A stretch of 64,000 bases of DNA from an uncultured Nitrospirota bacterium. Its GTDB lineage: Bacteria; CG2-30-53-67. Each line of letters starts with the position of its first letter. Position 1 is the first letter of the stretch. Below, piece after piece: positions 8,169-16,702 of this stretch. The notes under the pieces are model-generated. The model was not told the DNA's origin. It made no database searches and saw nothing but the letters and a program-made list of their open reading frames with translations. Location: contig CAMYMF010000002.1 in NCBI GenBank assembly GCA_947259355.1, positions 101,532 to 165,531 of the forward strand. Direction: 5' to 3'. Position numbers and translations under genes: made by a program.

Positions 8169-9377
8169 TTAGCCGTTGTCCCGCCGCACGACCTCCAGCA
8201 GCTTCTCGGCGAAGTTTGGGATCGCTGCAAAGACCCGGTTCCATGCCGGGATTTCCGGTGGCCCCAAGGGGTCCTCGGTGATGATTCGTCCCGCCCGGTC
8301 GATGGCCTCGATGAAGACTTCTACGGCGATGCCTTCCTCATGCCGGTCGTAGATCAGTCCGTTGATAATGGCATCGCCGTGGTAGCGGGCGATGGTGTCC
8401 TGTGCGATGCGCAGATAGGCTGCGCGCAGGGTGTTGAAGAATCCCGGAGAGAAGACAATCCCTTCGCTGGCCAGCGTTCGGAAGATACTCTTGGCGATGT
8501 CCGTGGCCATCCGGTTCAGTCCCGAATGGGGGTCGTCCCGTGAGAGGTCCTGGTGTTTGTGCTCGTAATTGTCGCACAGCTCCACTTGGCAGATCCGTTT
8601 GACCGAGCTGTTGCGATAAACTTCGGCGAGAACGCCCACTTCCAGACCCCAGTCTGCGGGAATCCGATTGAAGCGGGCCAGATCGGTGAGCATGGAAAAC
8701 TCGCCGGCCAAGGGGTAGCGGAAACTGTCGTAGTAGTCCAGAATATCGAGATGCCCGATGGTCTTGATCAGAGCCCGGATCAGCGGCGTAACGAAGAGGC
8801 GGGTCACCCGCCCGTGCATCTTGTTTGTGACGCGGCTGTAGTAGCCCTTACAGAATTCAAAGTCTAGGTTGGTGGACAGAACGGGAAAGATGAGCCGTCC
8901 GAGCAGTTCCCGAGAGTAGGTGACAATGTCGCAGTCGTGCAGGGCAATGACCTGGCTGCCTCCCTCAGCAAGAATATACCCGTAAGCCATCCACGCGCTG
9001 CGTCCCTTGCCGTCGGGTCCTGGATCCAGGCCGAACTCCTTCATGAGCTGATAGAGAGACTCAATGCCGGGCCCGCTGTTCCACAGAATCGTCGTCGGCT
9101 GCGGCAGGACCGAGAAGAACTCTCGGGCTCTGGCAAACTCGTCCACGTTGGTCGGCCCCAGGGTGACCACGATTTCGCGGATGTAGCGGACCTGACTCAG
9201 CTCCTTGACGATCCCGCCCAAAGCCGGCCCCGCCAATTCCGAAAAGAGCGACGGCAGCACCAGAGTTACCCCGCGCATTCGCGAAAAGGCCAGCAGGCTT
9301 TCTTCGAGTCTTTCGACATCGGGCGTACCTAAACGATGCAGGGTCGCCACCATGCCGGTCTGGTAGAAATCACTCAT
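8169..9377 (-). CDS. gpgS: Glucosyl-3-phosphoglycerate synthase-like GT81 glycosyltransferase
   Basis: The 402-residue protein resembles GpgS enzymes, which join glucose from an NDP-glucose to 3-phosphoglycerate. Family-like stretches include the DxD motif in LHDCDI, GRVTRLFVTPL, PLAGEF and WGLEVGVL. It is longer at the N terminus than actinobacterial GpgS, with ~60 extra residues before the first strand. The ATG is preceded by GGAGGG. It is the promoter-proximal gene of the leftward compatible-solute cluster, followed by the paralogous glycosyltransferases and the phosphatase. This would be the committed step of glucosylglycerate synthesis, a solute linked to salt or nitrogen stress. Confidence 0.8.
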   Translation of the reverse strand: MSDFYQTGMVATLHRLGTPDVERLEESLLAFSRMRGVTLVLPSLFSELAGPALGGIVKELSQVRYIREIVVTLGPTNVDEFARAREFFSVLPQPTTILWNSGPGIESLYQLMKEFGLDPGPDGKGRSAWMAYGYILAEGGSQVIALHDCDIVTYSRELLGRLIFPVLSTNLDFEFCKGYYSRVTNKMHGRVTRLFVTPLIRALIKTIGHLDILDYYDSFRYPLAGEFSMLTDLARFNRIPADWGLEVGVLAEVYRNSSVKRICQVELCDNYEHKHQDLSRDDPHSGLNRMATDIAKSIFRTLASEGIVFSPGFFNTLRAAYLRIAQDTIARYHGDAIINGLIYDRHEEGIAVEVFIEAIDRAGRIITEDPLGPPEIPAWNRVFAAIPNFAEKLLEVVRRDNG

Positions 9378-9501
9378 GGGGCCCTCCGCTCCCCCGAGTT
9401 TTCACGGCGGCTCTCAGGTTTCGTCATCCACGGAGTTATCGCCGAGGGAATCGGCCATCTGTTCGATCAATGAAGCCAGCTTTCTCCGGTTGGCAGCGCT
9501 G

Positions 9502-9747
9502 CTACAGACCGAGTTTCTCCTTCTTGGTCTTCAGCTGTTCCTGGCTTTCCTCATGATCTGGATCCGGAACGCAGGCGTCGACCGGACAGACCTCGGCGCA
9601 CTGGGACTCGTCATGAAAGCCGACGCATTCCACGCAGCGGGCCGCCTCGATCACGTAGAGGGGATCTCCCTCTGAGATCGCCTGGGTCGGGCAAACCGCC
9701 TCACACTCTCCGCATGCAACGCATTCATCATTGATCATCAAGGCCAT
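9502..9747 (-). CDS. YfhL-type 2[4Fe-4S] ferredoxin
   Basis: This 81-residue soluble electron carrier has two cysteine clusters. The first is CVACGECEAVCP and the second CVECVGFHDESQCAEVCP. The second has the extra residues between cysteines typical of YfhL/Allochromatium-type ferredoxins. A short charged tail follows. It sits downstream of a metallopeptidase-like gene and upstream of gpsS-like genes on the same strand. Its redox partner is not indicated by neighbours. Confidence 0.92.
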   Translation of the reverse strand: MALMINDECVACGECEAVCPTQAISEGDPLYVIEAARCVECVGFHDESQCAEVCPVDACVPDPDHEESQEQLKTKKEKLGL

Positions 9748-9836
9748 GGTCCGATCCTCCTGATGGGTTCTGGGCAGATAAGATCCCGCGAGCGCTACCC
9801 CGGGATTTTAATGAATGACAGAGTTTTGAGCGGCTG

Positions 9837-10346
9837 TCAAGTTCCGGGCCGCTCCCGCGGCCCGGAACGGACCAGTTGATGGAAAAGGCTCGATTCCCGT
9901 TTGAAGAATCCCTCTGTGTGAAAGGTATCGGCCAGCCCCAGATACTCATAATCCAGATGATGGCAAAGCTCGTGCAGGAGGGTGCGGAGAAAGGTTCTGA
10001 AGGCCACCACCTGTCGGCGTTGCGCCGTGCGCATCCAGACGGTGATACGATCCGGGTTGCCCGGCTCGTAGAGCCCCTGGAGTTCCCCCCAGTTGCGGGC
10101 AGGCCGCTTTTCGAGAACTTTCAGCCGAACGGGTTTCGTCCCCAGCGCCTGCAGGACAGCCGTGAGGAGCTTCTGGGCTGCCGCCTCTGTCGCACGGCGT
10201 TCGCCCGAAGCCAGCGCGCTCTCCAGAGTCTCTGTCAGGGCCTGCAGGGTCTCACTCCTGGGGAGCACAATCGATGGGATTGCGTCGCTTCTTCGGTACG
10301 TGCGCTGCTGGGCTGCGGACAGGCGTTTGTAGTAGTTGAAGGGCAA
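9837..10346 (-). CDS. Putative zinc metallopeptidase-like protein with HExxH motif
   Basis: This 169-residue protein has HELCHH at ~residues 126-131, followed ~15 residues later by FHTEGFFKRESSL, an arrangement like SprT/minigluzincin-type metalloproteins. No signal peptide or membrane segment is seen, so it is probably cytoplasmic. The start codon appears to be TTG, preceded by GAGGGGG at about 10 bases; no in-frame ATG gives the same coverage. It lies 89 bases upstream of the ferredoxin gene. No substrate can be inferred. Confidence 0.72.
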   Translation of the reverse strand: MPFNYYKRLSAAQQRTYRRSDAIPSIVLPRSETLQALTETLESALASGERRATEAAAQKLLTAVLQALGTKPVRLKVLEKRPARNWGELQGLYEPGNPDRITVWMRTAQRRQVVAFRTFLRTLLHELCHHLDYEYLGLADTFHTEGFFKRESSLFHQLVRSGPRERPGT

Positions 10347-10743
10347 AAGCGATTTTCCCCCTCATGAGCCCGGTTTAGGCTGCCCGATGCTGCGTTGCAA
10401 GCAATTTCCACAGGCGGAAATATTGGACCATATCCTTCAGCCGGAGAATTCCATGCAACGTCTCTGCTGCGGTACCGGTCTGCTCGAGACCTCGCATGAC
10501 GATCTCTCCTGCAGCCTGCGGGCTGGCAATGGCGAGAGAATAGCAAAATCCGACTTGCCCGGCAAGACGGCCGACGCATTGAATAATTGCCGGTTCTCTT
10601 CGTTGTATGAGAGTAGGTGGAGTGCCAATTATTCTTTGGGTCAATAACTCGGGAGTTGACAGCGGGACTGCCAGGTTTTATACTAACAAAATGTCGTCAG
10701 CGCTGGTTGGCGGCGAACGAACAATCAAGGGGAGAACGAGAGC
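10347..10743. other. Intergenic region between divergent genes
   Basis: About 400 bases separate the leftward metallopeptidase-like gene from the rightward DUF1573 gene. The right part holds a near-consensus promoter (10656-10684) and a ribosome site AAGGGGAG (10727-10734). Open frames in the remainder lack a good start or ribosome site, so no gene is called there. Confidence 0.5.
10656..10684 (+). promoter_or_regulatory. Near-consensus sigma-70 promoter
   Basis: TTGACA (10656-10661) and TATACT (10679-10684) are separated by exactly 17 bases. Transcription would begin near 10691, giving a leader of about 50 bases to the ATG of the DUF1573 gene at 10744. Confidence 0.85.
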
Positions 10744-11496
10744 ATGCGCACGGTATTGTCGGTTCTTATCCTGTTTGGACTTCTTTCTGTGATGACGGGC
10801 CATCCAGTTTTTGCCTCGGGCCCGAAGATCCAGATAGAGGAGAGCGAATACGATTTCGGAACCATCAAGGCGGGGGAGGCTATCGCCCATGAATTCAACT
10901 TCTTGAATGCGGGGACGGCGGATCTGATCATTACGGATGTGAAGACCTCCTGCGGCTGTACCGCTGCTGTGACCTCCGCCAAGACGATCGCTCCCGGCGA
11001 GGCGGGAAGTCTGAAGGTTACGTTCAACTCGGCCGGCCGTAAGGGCCGTCAGAACAAGACGGCCACCATCTTCTCCAATGACCCCGAACAACCCAAGATC
11101 GCCGTTCGGATGAGGGGGCATGTGGACCCCGGAGAGCAGCCGGAGATTGCCGTCGCGCCGCTCAGCCTGGATATTGGGGTGGTGGAACCCGGTGGCAAAA
11201 CGGTCCGGGAAATCACCATTACCAACCGGGGCGCGGCCGATCTGCACCTAGAGGGTATGGTGGGGCGCAACAACGTCTCAGTCTTGGGCGTCGATCCCAA
11301 TCAGCCCAGACGCACCCTCAAACCTAAGGAATCGGCCCAGTTCAGGGTGGAAGCGGCCCCGGGAATACAGAGCGGCATTTACCAAGGGTATCTGCAGATC
11401 CGGAGCAACTCGGCTCAACGCACGGTCACGGTACCGGTGTACGGCTACATCAGTGACCGCTATATGCTGAAACCGGAATACCGCGTGACCCCCTAG
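10744..11496 (+). CDS. Secreted DUF1573-domain protein with Ig-like repeats
   Basis: The 250-residue protein starts with a signal peptide of ~25 residues (basic start, hydrophobic core, VFASG cleavage region). The DUF1573 domain follows: DFGTIKAGE, the conserved CGCT cysteine motif at ~residues 76-79 and a SNDPEQP turn. A second, more divergent beta-sandwich of the same kind follows to residue ~230. Such proteins are periplasmic or cell-surface and usually uncharacterised. A strong promoter and an optimally spaced ribosome site AAGGGGAG suggest high expression. Confidence 0.88.
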   Translation: MRTVLSVLILFGLLSVMTGHPVFASGPKIQIEESEYDFGTIKAGEAIAHEFNFLNAGTADLIITDVKTSCGCTAAVTSAKTIAPGEAGSLKVTFNSAGRKGRQNKTATIFSNDPEQPKIAVRMRGHVDPGEQPEIAVAPLSLDIGVVEPGGKTVREITITNRGAADLHLEGMVGRNNVSVLGVDPNQPRRTLKPKESAQFRVEAAPGIQSGIYQGYLQIRSNSAQRTVTVPVYGYISDRYMLKPEYRVTP

Positions 11497-11854
11497 GCCT
11501 AAGGTGGCGTGCGTCGGGGCTATCCCCGGGGCAGGCTGGTCGGCTCACCGGGCGACGCCGAGCCGTAAGAAGTTTACACCCGTTCCCCCCTAGGCTTACG
11601 CCAAAGGCGCATCAGTTATCTATCTTGTCCATCTGAGCTGCACTGCCCTGCCTCACCCGCCCCATGTCGAGCATCAGCGGGTGAAGAGCGAAGAGCCGGA
11701 CTAGAATTCTCACAAACTTGATCTGTGCTCACGCTTTGACGTGACCCATTCTGCCAGCCATTTCCCGATAAATTCCAAAAACCCACTTGTCTGGTGCGCC
11801 AAAACATGAAATAATAACGCCAGCATTTAACTCTATGAAAACAAAGAGGGATTT
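11497..11854. other. Intergenic region with a candidate promoter
   Basis: About 360 bases without a convincing gene. A short direct repeat of CCCCTAGGC occurs near 11492 and 11590. The last ~70 bases are AT-richer and contain a promoter-like pair (see 11787-11815). Open frames on the minus strand here overlap the next gene and lack ribosome sites. Confidence 0.45.
11787..11815 (+). promoter_or_regulatory. Candidate sigma-70 promoter
   Basis: TTGTCT (11787-11792) and AATAAT (11810-11815) are 17 bases apart, upstream of the GTG start at 11855. The match is moderate. Confidence 0.5.
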
Positions 11855-12361
11855 GTGAGAAACGGGACCACCATCGCCTTGATGACGGTTGTGCTCCTCC
11901 TCGGTTTGCTCTTTTTCTGGGATGGCGCCATGCGCAGGGAGTTGATCGTCCTGCGGGAGCAGATTCAAAACGAAGAGACGGCTCGGGCAGAGGCCGATGG
12001 CCGCGTTGTCCGGCGTGTCGATGAGTCGGCCGACCATCTCGCCCTGCAGATGAGTACCATGGAACAGCAGCTCGAAAAGAGCACGGGCGAACAGGATCTG
12101 CGAAAAGATCTTCCCGTAGATTATGTCGAGGCGGTGGAGAACTATATTGCCGAGCAGATCGAGGTGCTTGTGGGCCAGCGCCCGGTTTTTTCGTTAGCAT
12201 GGGACGTCGTCTCGGTGCGATTCTGGACCCCCAACGTGGTCGCCGTTCGATGCCGCGACGGTGAGGTCGCGGGCGAGCTGCTGCTGGTCATCTATCCCCG
12301 GGGCGGGCAGGCTTACGCTGCGGAGGTTCTGTACAGCACCGTCAGGCCCTGGGCGGGATAG
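11855..12361 (+). CDS. Hypothetical membrane-anchored coiled-coil protein
   Basis: This 168-residue protein is not a family I recognise. Residues ~7-24 form one hydrophobic segment, probably an N-terminal membrane anchor. Residues ~25-85 are charged and heptad-like, a likely coiled coil. The last ~80 residues form a mixed alpha/beta domain that would face the periplasm. The GTG start has GAGGGA upstream. The stop lies four bases before the hydrolase start, so the two are probably co-transcribed. Confidence 0.7.
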   Translation: MRNGTTIALMTVVLLLGLLFFWDGAMRRELIVLREQIQNEETARAEADGRVVRRVDESADHLALQMSTMEQQLEKSTGEQDLRKDLPVDYVEAVENYIAEQIEVLVGQRPVFSLAWDVVSVRFWTPNVVAVRCRDGEVAGELLLVIYPRGGQAYAAEVLYSTVRPWAG

Positions 12362-12365
12362 GACA

Positions 12366-13151
12366 GTGCCGTTACTTACGCTCCCCTCAGGGCATGATGT
12401 TCATTATCAGGATCAGGGCCACGGTGATGTCGTGCTGCTTCTTCACGGCTTGGCGGGGGCGTCCAACTTCTGGCGGGGGACACTGGAGGCCCTTTCGCCG
12501 AAGCATCGCTGCATTGCGCCGGACTTGCTCGGCTTCGGCGACTCCGACAAGCCCCGGGGATGCTACACCATTGCCGAGCACGCCGAGATGGTGGTCCGGC
12601 TCATGGAAGATCTGGATCTCGGCCGTGTGCATCTCATCGCCCATTCCATGGGGGGGATGGTGGCCATCGATTATGTGCTGCGCTTTCCCGAGCGGGTGAA
12701 AGGGCTGGTCCTCATCAATGTTCCCGTGTCCGGAGGGCGGTCTCTCCACGGGCGGGGCCGCATCGGTGCCACCGGGCTCGGTCTTCTGGCCGTGAAGGTG
12801 GGGCTTCAGATCCCGCCGGTTCTCTGGGCCCTTCGACAGCTGCCGCGATACTACTTTGTGCTCGATCCGCGTTACACGGAAGATGCAAAAAAGGCCCCCC
12901 TGCACAGCCTGAAGGGAAACGCGGATGCGCTGCGTTGCACGGATCTCTCGGCCCGGCTCCGGGAGATTGCCGTTCCGACCCTGGTCATCGGAACCGGTCA
13001 CGACGGCATCGTACGGGCATCCGATTTCGCACTGGCGGCTCGGGAAATACCTGGAGCACGGCATGTGGGGATCACCGACGCTGGCCACTGCCCCACACTG
13101 GAACGGCCGAAGCAGACCCATGCCGCAATTCTTACGTTCCTTGCAGGATGA
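12366..13151 (+). CDS. Alpha/beta-fold hydrolase
   Basis: This 261-residue hydrolase has an oxyanion motif HGLAGA, nucleophile Ser94 in AHSMGG, an acid in GTGHDG and a catalytic His in DAGHCP. A helical cap of ~50 residues lies in the middle. No signal peptide is present. GTG 12366 is chosen because it directly follows the previous gene and precedes the first strand; the open frame upstream overlaps that gene. Substrate could be an ester or lipid-like molecule. The following gene is gpsA, but no functional link is certain. Confidence 0.85.
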   Translation: MPLLTLPSGHDVHYQDQGHGDVVLLLHGLAGASNFWRGTLEALSPKHRCIAPDLLGFGDSDKPRGCYTIAEHAEMVVRLMEDLDLGRVHLIAHSMGGMVAIDYVLRFPERVKGLVLINVPVSGGRSLHGRGRIGATGLGLLAVKVGLQIPPVLWALRQLPRYYFVLDPRYTEDAKKAPLHSLKGNADALRCTDLSARLREIAVPTLVIGTGHDGIVRASDFALAAREIPGARHVGITDAGHCPTLERPKQTHAAILTFLAG

Positions 13152-13207
13152 GAGGCGGTGGTGATGGATGGGTCCCGAACGTCCAGGATGAACGAGAGGG
13201 AGGGGGC

Positions 13208-14251
13208 ATGATGGAAAGGGTTGCGGTCATTGGGGCCGGCGCGTGGGGCACGACCCTCGCGAATCTGCTGGCTAAGAAAGGGATTTCTGTAACGCTCTGG
13301 GTCTACGAGCGGGAGTTGGTGCAGAGCATCCGGCAAAGTCGCGAAAACAAAACGTACCTGCCCGGTGTCACGCTGTCGCAGGACCTGCAGGTCAGTGCAT
13401 CGCCCGAAGAGGTCACTGCCGACGCCGAAATCTTCCTCGTGGTGAGCCCCTCCCATGTTACCCGCGTCGTTGTGGAGCGATTCCGCCCCTGCATTCCGCA
13501 GACGGCGTTGGTCATCAGTGCAACCAAAGGGGTCGAAAATGAAACCCTCCTGACCATGTCGGAGGTGTTGCCGCAGGTGCTCAGGGCGGTGCCGCCGGAG
13601 CAGTTTGCATACCTCTCGGGGCCGAGTTTTGCCCGGGAGGTCTCGCAGGAACTTCCCACGGCCGTGTCGGTAGCTTCGCGCAGTCGGGAGGTGGCCGAAC
13701 GGGTGCAGGCTCTCTTCACCATGCCCTACTTCCGGGTCTACACCACGCCCGATGTGGTCGGTGTTGAACTGGGCGGTGCCGTCAAGAATGTTCTGGCCAT
13801 TGCCGCCGGTCTCAGTGACGGTCTCGGTTTCGGTTACGACGCCCGGGCTGCGCTCATCACGCGGGGGTTGAGCGAGATGTCCCGGCTTGGTACCGCCATG
13901 GGGGCGCTGCCGATCACTTTCATGGGACTGGCCGGTCTGGGCGATCTGGTGCTGACCTGTACGGGTGATCTCAGCCGGAACCGGAATGTGGGGCTCCAAT
14001 TGGCCCGGGGGCGCACGCGGGACGACCTGCTGCGGAAGGAGAAAGCCGTGGCCGAAGGGATTCGGACCACCCGGTCCGTCCATGAGCTGGCCCAACGACA
14101 CGGCGTGGAGATGCCGATCACCCGACAGGTTTATCGGATTCTCTATGAAGGGCTGGCCCCCGCCGAGGCGGTGCGAGAGCTGATGAGCCGGGATCCCCGG
14201 GAGGAGCTGGAGGAGCTTGAAGCGAGGCGCCGGATGGGTTGGCGTGTATGA
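13208..14251 (+). CDS. gpsA: NAD(P)-dependent glycerol-3-phosphate dehydrogenase
   Basis: This enzyme reduces dihydroxyacetone phosphate to sn-glycerol-3-phosphate for phospholipid synthesis in the cytoplasm. Features include the Rossmann motif GAGAWGTTLA near the N terminus, SATKG, LSGPSFAREV, the catalytic Lys in GGAVKNVLAIAAG and GLGDLVLTCTGDLSRNR. Length (347 residues) is slightly above normal because of an acidic tail. Two adjacent ATG codons (13208, 13211) follow GAGGGAGGGGG; the second has better spacing. The TGA overlaps the ATG of the next gene. Confidence 0.96.
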   Translation: MMERVAVIGAGAWGTTLANLLAKKGISVTLWVYERELVQSIRQSRENKTYLPGVTLSQDLQVSASPEEVTADAEIFLVVSPSHVTRVVVERFRPCIPQTALVISATKGVENETLLTMSEVLPQVLRAVPPEQFAYLSGPSFAREVSQELPTAVSVASRSREVAERVQALFTMPYFRVYTTPDVVGVELGGAVKNVLAIAAGLSDGLGFGYDARAALITRGLSEMSRLGTAMGALPITFMGLAGLGDLVLTCTGDLSRNRNVGLQLARGRTRDDLLRKEKAVAEGIRTTRSVHELAQRHGVEMPITRQVYRILYEGLAPAEAVRELMSRDPREELEELEARRRMGWRV

Positions 14252-15885
14252 CACCGCTCGCACTGTTTCGGATCGCCGTGGGGCTCTTCGGCGGTGTCGG
14301 ACTTTTCGTCTACGGCATGAAGGTGGCCGGCGGCGGGCTGCAGAAGGTGGCCGGCAGGCGGCTGCGCAATGTTCTCGACACGCTGACGAGCACGCCCCTT
14401 CGCGGGACCCTCATCGGCGCGCTCATGGCCGCGACCATACAGTCTTCCAGCGCCACCACGGTGATGCTGGTGGGATTTGTCAACGCCTCCCTCATAACCC
14501 TGACACAAGCCATCGGTCTGGTCTATGGCGCCAATATCGGCACGACCCTCACGGTTCAGCTGATCGCTTTTCGGCTTGCCGATTACTCGTTGCTCTTCGT
14601 CGGGACGGGGGTCTTCTTCTCGCTCATGAAACGCAACCGGGTGGTCCAGTATGTGGGCCAGTCTTGCCTCGGTTTCGGCCTGATCTTTCTTGGGCTTAAG
14701 ATTCTGAGCGAGACGACGGAGCCCCTTCGTGCCGTTCCAGTCTTCGTCGACACCCTGCTGGCCATGGGGACCTATCCGCTGCTGGGCATTGCCGTTTCGG
14801 CAGTCTTCACCGGGATCATCCAGAGCAGTGCGGCCACCATCGGGATTGCCATGGTGCTGGCCGGTCAGGGGCTCCTCGATTTGGCGGCGGTGATCCCGAT
14901 CATCCTCGGTGCAGATATCGGCACCTGCAGCACCGCCCTGCTTTCCAGTATCGGCTCGTCCCGGGAGGGCAAACGGGTCGCCTTCGCCCATCTTCTCTAT
15001 AACGTGATCGGTACAGCCCTGGTCTATCCGGTGATGCATCTTTTTCGCGATCTGATCTTGCTCGTGAGCGACCCCTTTACCTCGAGTATTTCCAGGCAGA
15101 TTGCCAATGGGCACATGCTATTCAAGTTGCTCAACACCTTGGTGCTGCTGCCCTTGACGGTCCCTTTCCGCAAGCTGGTCATCTTGATGATTCCCATTAT
15201 GCCCGAACTGGAGCGAATCTTCGAGGTGCGCTACCTGGATCGTCAAATGCTCGGCACCCCAGAAATTGCCCTGGGCGAAGCCTATCGCGAGGCGGAGCGG
15301 ATGGGGCATCGGGTGCTGCAGATGCTCCGGCAGTCCATGCGGGTCTTCCGGGACAGTGATGATCTGCTGCGGGAGAAGATCAAGACCATGGACAACGAAG
15401 TCGATTTCCTGGATGATGCCATCACGCGCTATCTGACGGCCCTCGCCCAGTCGGACCTGACCCCAGAGCAATCGGAGCGGGAGGTCTCCCTGCTCTACAT
15501 CGTGGACGATCTGGAGCACATCGGGGATCTCATCGACAAGAGTCTCATGGAACTGGCCAGAAAGAAGATGGATCTGGGGTTGCGCTTCTCGGCGGAAGGG
15601 GAGGAGGAGATCCGGCTCATGCACGGAAAGGTCTGCGACAATTTACACCTTGCGGTGCAATCCTTTGCCGGATGGGATGCAGCCAAAGGCAGGCGTGTTC
15701 TGGCGGCCTTGCCGCACATTGACAAGCTCGAAGCCGATCTGAGATTTGCACACATCGGCCGGCTCCACGAGGGCCTCCAGGAGTCCCTCGACACCAGTGC
15801 CATCCATCTGGATGTCATCAGTACACTCAAACAGATCAACTCCCACGCGGCCGGCATCGCGCAGGTGGTCACGGGACGGCTCTGA
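14248..15885 (+). CDS. Na/Pi cotransporter family protein with C-terminal PhoU-like domain
   Basis: The 545-residue protein has ~9 hydrophobic segments in the first ~310 residues with the two family repeats: IQSSSATTVM (~residues 66-75) and IQSSAATIGI. These serine-rich QSS motifs bind phosphate or sodium in NptA-type carriers. Residues ~350-540 form a helical PhoU-like domain. The ATG at 14248 overlaps the gpsA stop (ATGA), so translation is likely coupled. It probably imports phosphate driven by sodium. No Pst genes are nearby. Confidence 0.9.
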   Translation: MTPLALFRIAVGLFGGVGLFVYGMKVAGGGLQKVAGRRLRNVLDTLTSTPLRGTLIGALMAATIQSSSATTVMLVGFVNASLITLTQAIGLVYGANIGTTLTVQLIAFRLADYSLLFVGTGVFFSLMKRNRVVQYVGQSCLGFGLIFLGLKILSETTEPLRAVPVFVDTLLAMGTYPLLGIAVSAVFTGIIQSSAATIGIAMVLAGQGLLDLAAVIPIILGADIGTCSTALLSSIGSSREGKRVAFAHLLYNVIGTALVYPVMHLFRDLILLVSDPFTSSISRQIANGHMLFKLLNTLVLLPLTVPFRKLVILMIPIMPELERIFEVRYLDRQMLGTPEIALGEAYREAERMGHRVLQMLRQSMRVFRDSDDLLREKIKTMDNEVDFLDDAITRYLTALAQSDLTPEQSEREVSLLYIVDDLEHIGDLIDKSLMELARKKMDLGLRFSAEGEEEIRLMHGKVCDNLHLAVQSFAGWDAAKGRRVLAALPHIDKLEADLRFAHIGRLHEGLQESLDTSAIHLDVISTLKQINSHAAGIAQVVTGRL

Positions 15886-15916
15886 GACGAAAGCGCCACA
15901 GAGAAGGGGGAATGCC

Positions 15917-16696
15917 ATGAATCAGAAGGATTTGAAGGCTTTGCTGAAAGGGCTCCAGGAGGGCGATGTCTCCGTCGCGCACGCCATGCGTCGGTTACGG
16001 CATCTACCCTACGAGGGGGTCGGCTTTGCGCACATCGACCACCACCGCAGCTTGCGTCAGGGCGGTCCCGAGGTCATCTTCTGTGAAGGCAAGACGGATC
16101 ACCAGGTCCTGAAAATCATTGAACGGATGCGGGCTGGAGGGCACGACGTCCTGGCCACCCGGGTCTCCCGGCAGACCTATGCCAAGGTGCGCAAGATCCA
16201 CAAAGAGGCCATGTATCATGATCAGTCCCGGACCCTGGTCATTCAACCGAAGAAGAAAAGACGCACCCGGGGAACGGTACTGGTTGTCTCGGCGGGCACG
16301 TCGGACATCCCGGTGGCGGAGGAGGCTTCGGTGACGGCGGCCACCCTCGGCAGTCGGGTGGACACGCTCTATGACGTCGGGGTGGCGGGGATTCACCGCC
16401 TCTTGGATCAGAAGGAGCGGATCATCTCCGCCCGGGTACTCGTCGTAGTTGCGGGCATGGAGGGCGCCCTGGCCAGTGTGGTGGCCGGGCTGGTAGACAA
16501 GCCGGTGATTGCCGTCCCGACGAGCGTTGGCTACGGTGCGAGTTTCGGTGGCGTGGCCGCGCTGCTCAGCATGCTCAACTCCTGTGCTTCCGGCGTGGCC
16601 ACCGTCAACATCGACAACGGTTTTGCTGCCGGCACCATGGCCCACCGGATCAATACCCTGGGCGAAGCGTCCCCATCAAAGCAAAAGGAGGCATGA
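15917..16696 (+). CDS. larB: LarB, nickel-pincer cofactor biosynthesis carboxylase
   Basis: LarB carboxylates and hydrolyses nicotinate adenine dinucleotide to pyridinium-3,5-biscarboxylate mononucleotide, the first step of the nickel pincer nucleotide cofactor. The 259-residue protein carries the PurE-like core: VVSAGTSDIPVAEEA, DVGVAGIHRLL, VAGMEGALASVVAG and VPTSVGYGASFGGVAALLSML. The ATG is preceded by GAGAAGGGGGA. No larC, larE or lactate racemase gene is visible in the window, so the rest of the pathway would have to lie elsewhere. Confidence 0.92.
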   Translation: MNQKDLKALLKGLQEGDVSVAHAMRRLRHLPYEGVGFAHIDHHRSLRQGGPEVIFCEGKTDHQVLKIIERMRAGGHDVLATRVSRQTYAKVRKIHKEAMYHDQSRTLVIQPKKKRRTRGTVLVVSAGTSDIPVAEEASVTAATLGSRVDTLYDVGVAGIHRLLDQKERIISARVLVVVAGMEGALASVVAGLVDKPVIAVPTSVGYGASFGGVAALLSMLNSCASGVATVNIDNGFAAGTMAHRINTLGEASPSKQKEA

Positions 16697-16702
16697 CAGC
16701 GG

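Noticed and set aside
10375..10644. Possible 89-codon gene on the minus strand
   Set aside because: Start would be TTG without a ribosome site, no motif is recognised, and it opposes the sequence just upstream of a strong promoter.
12998..14263. Long minus-strand open frame opposite gpsA
   Set aside because: No recognisable motifs or ribosome site; gpsA on the plus strand is fully supported.
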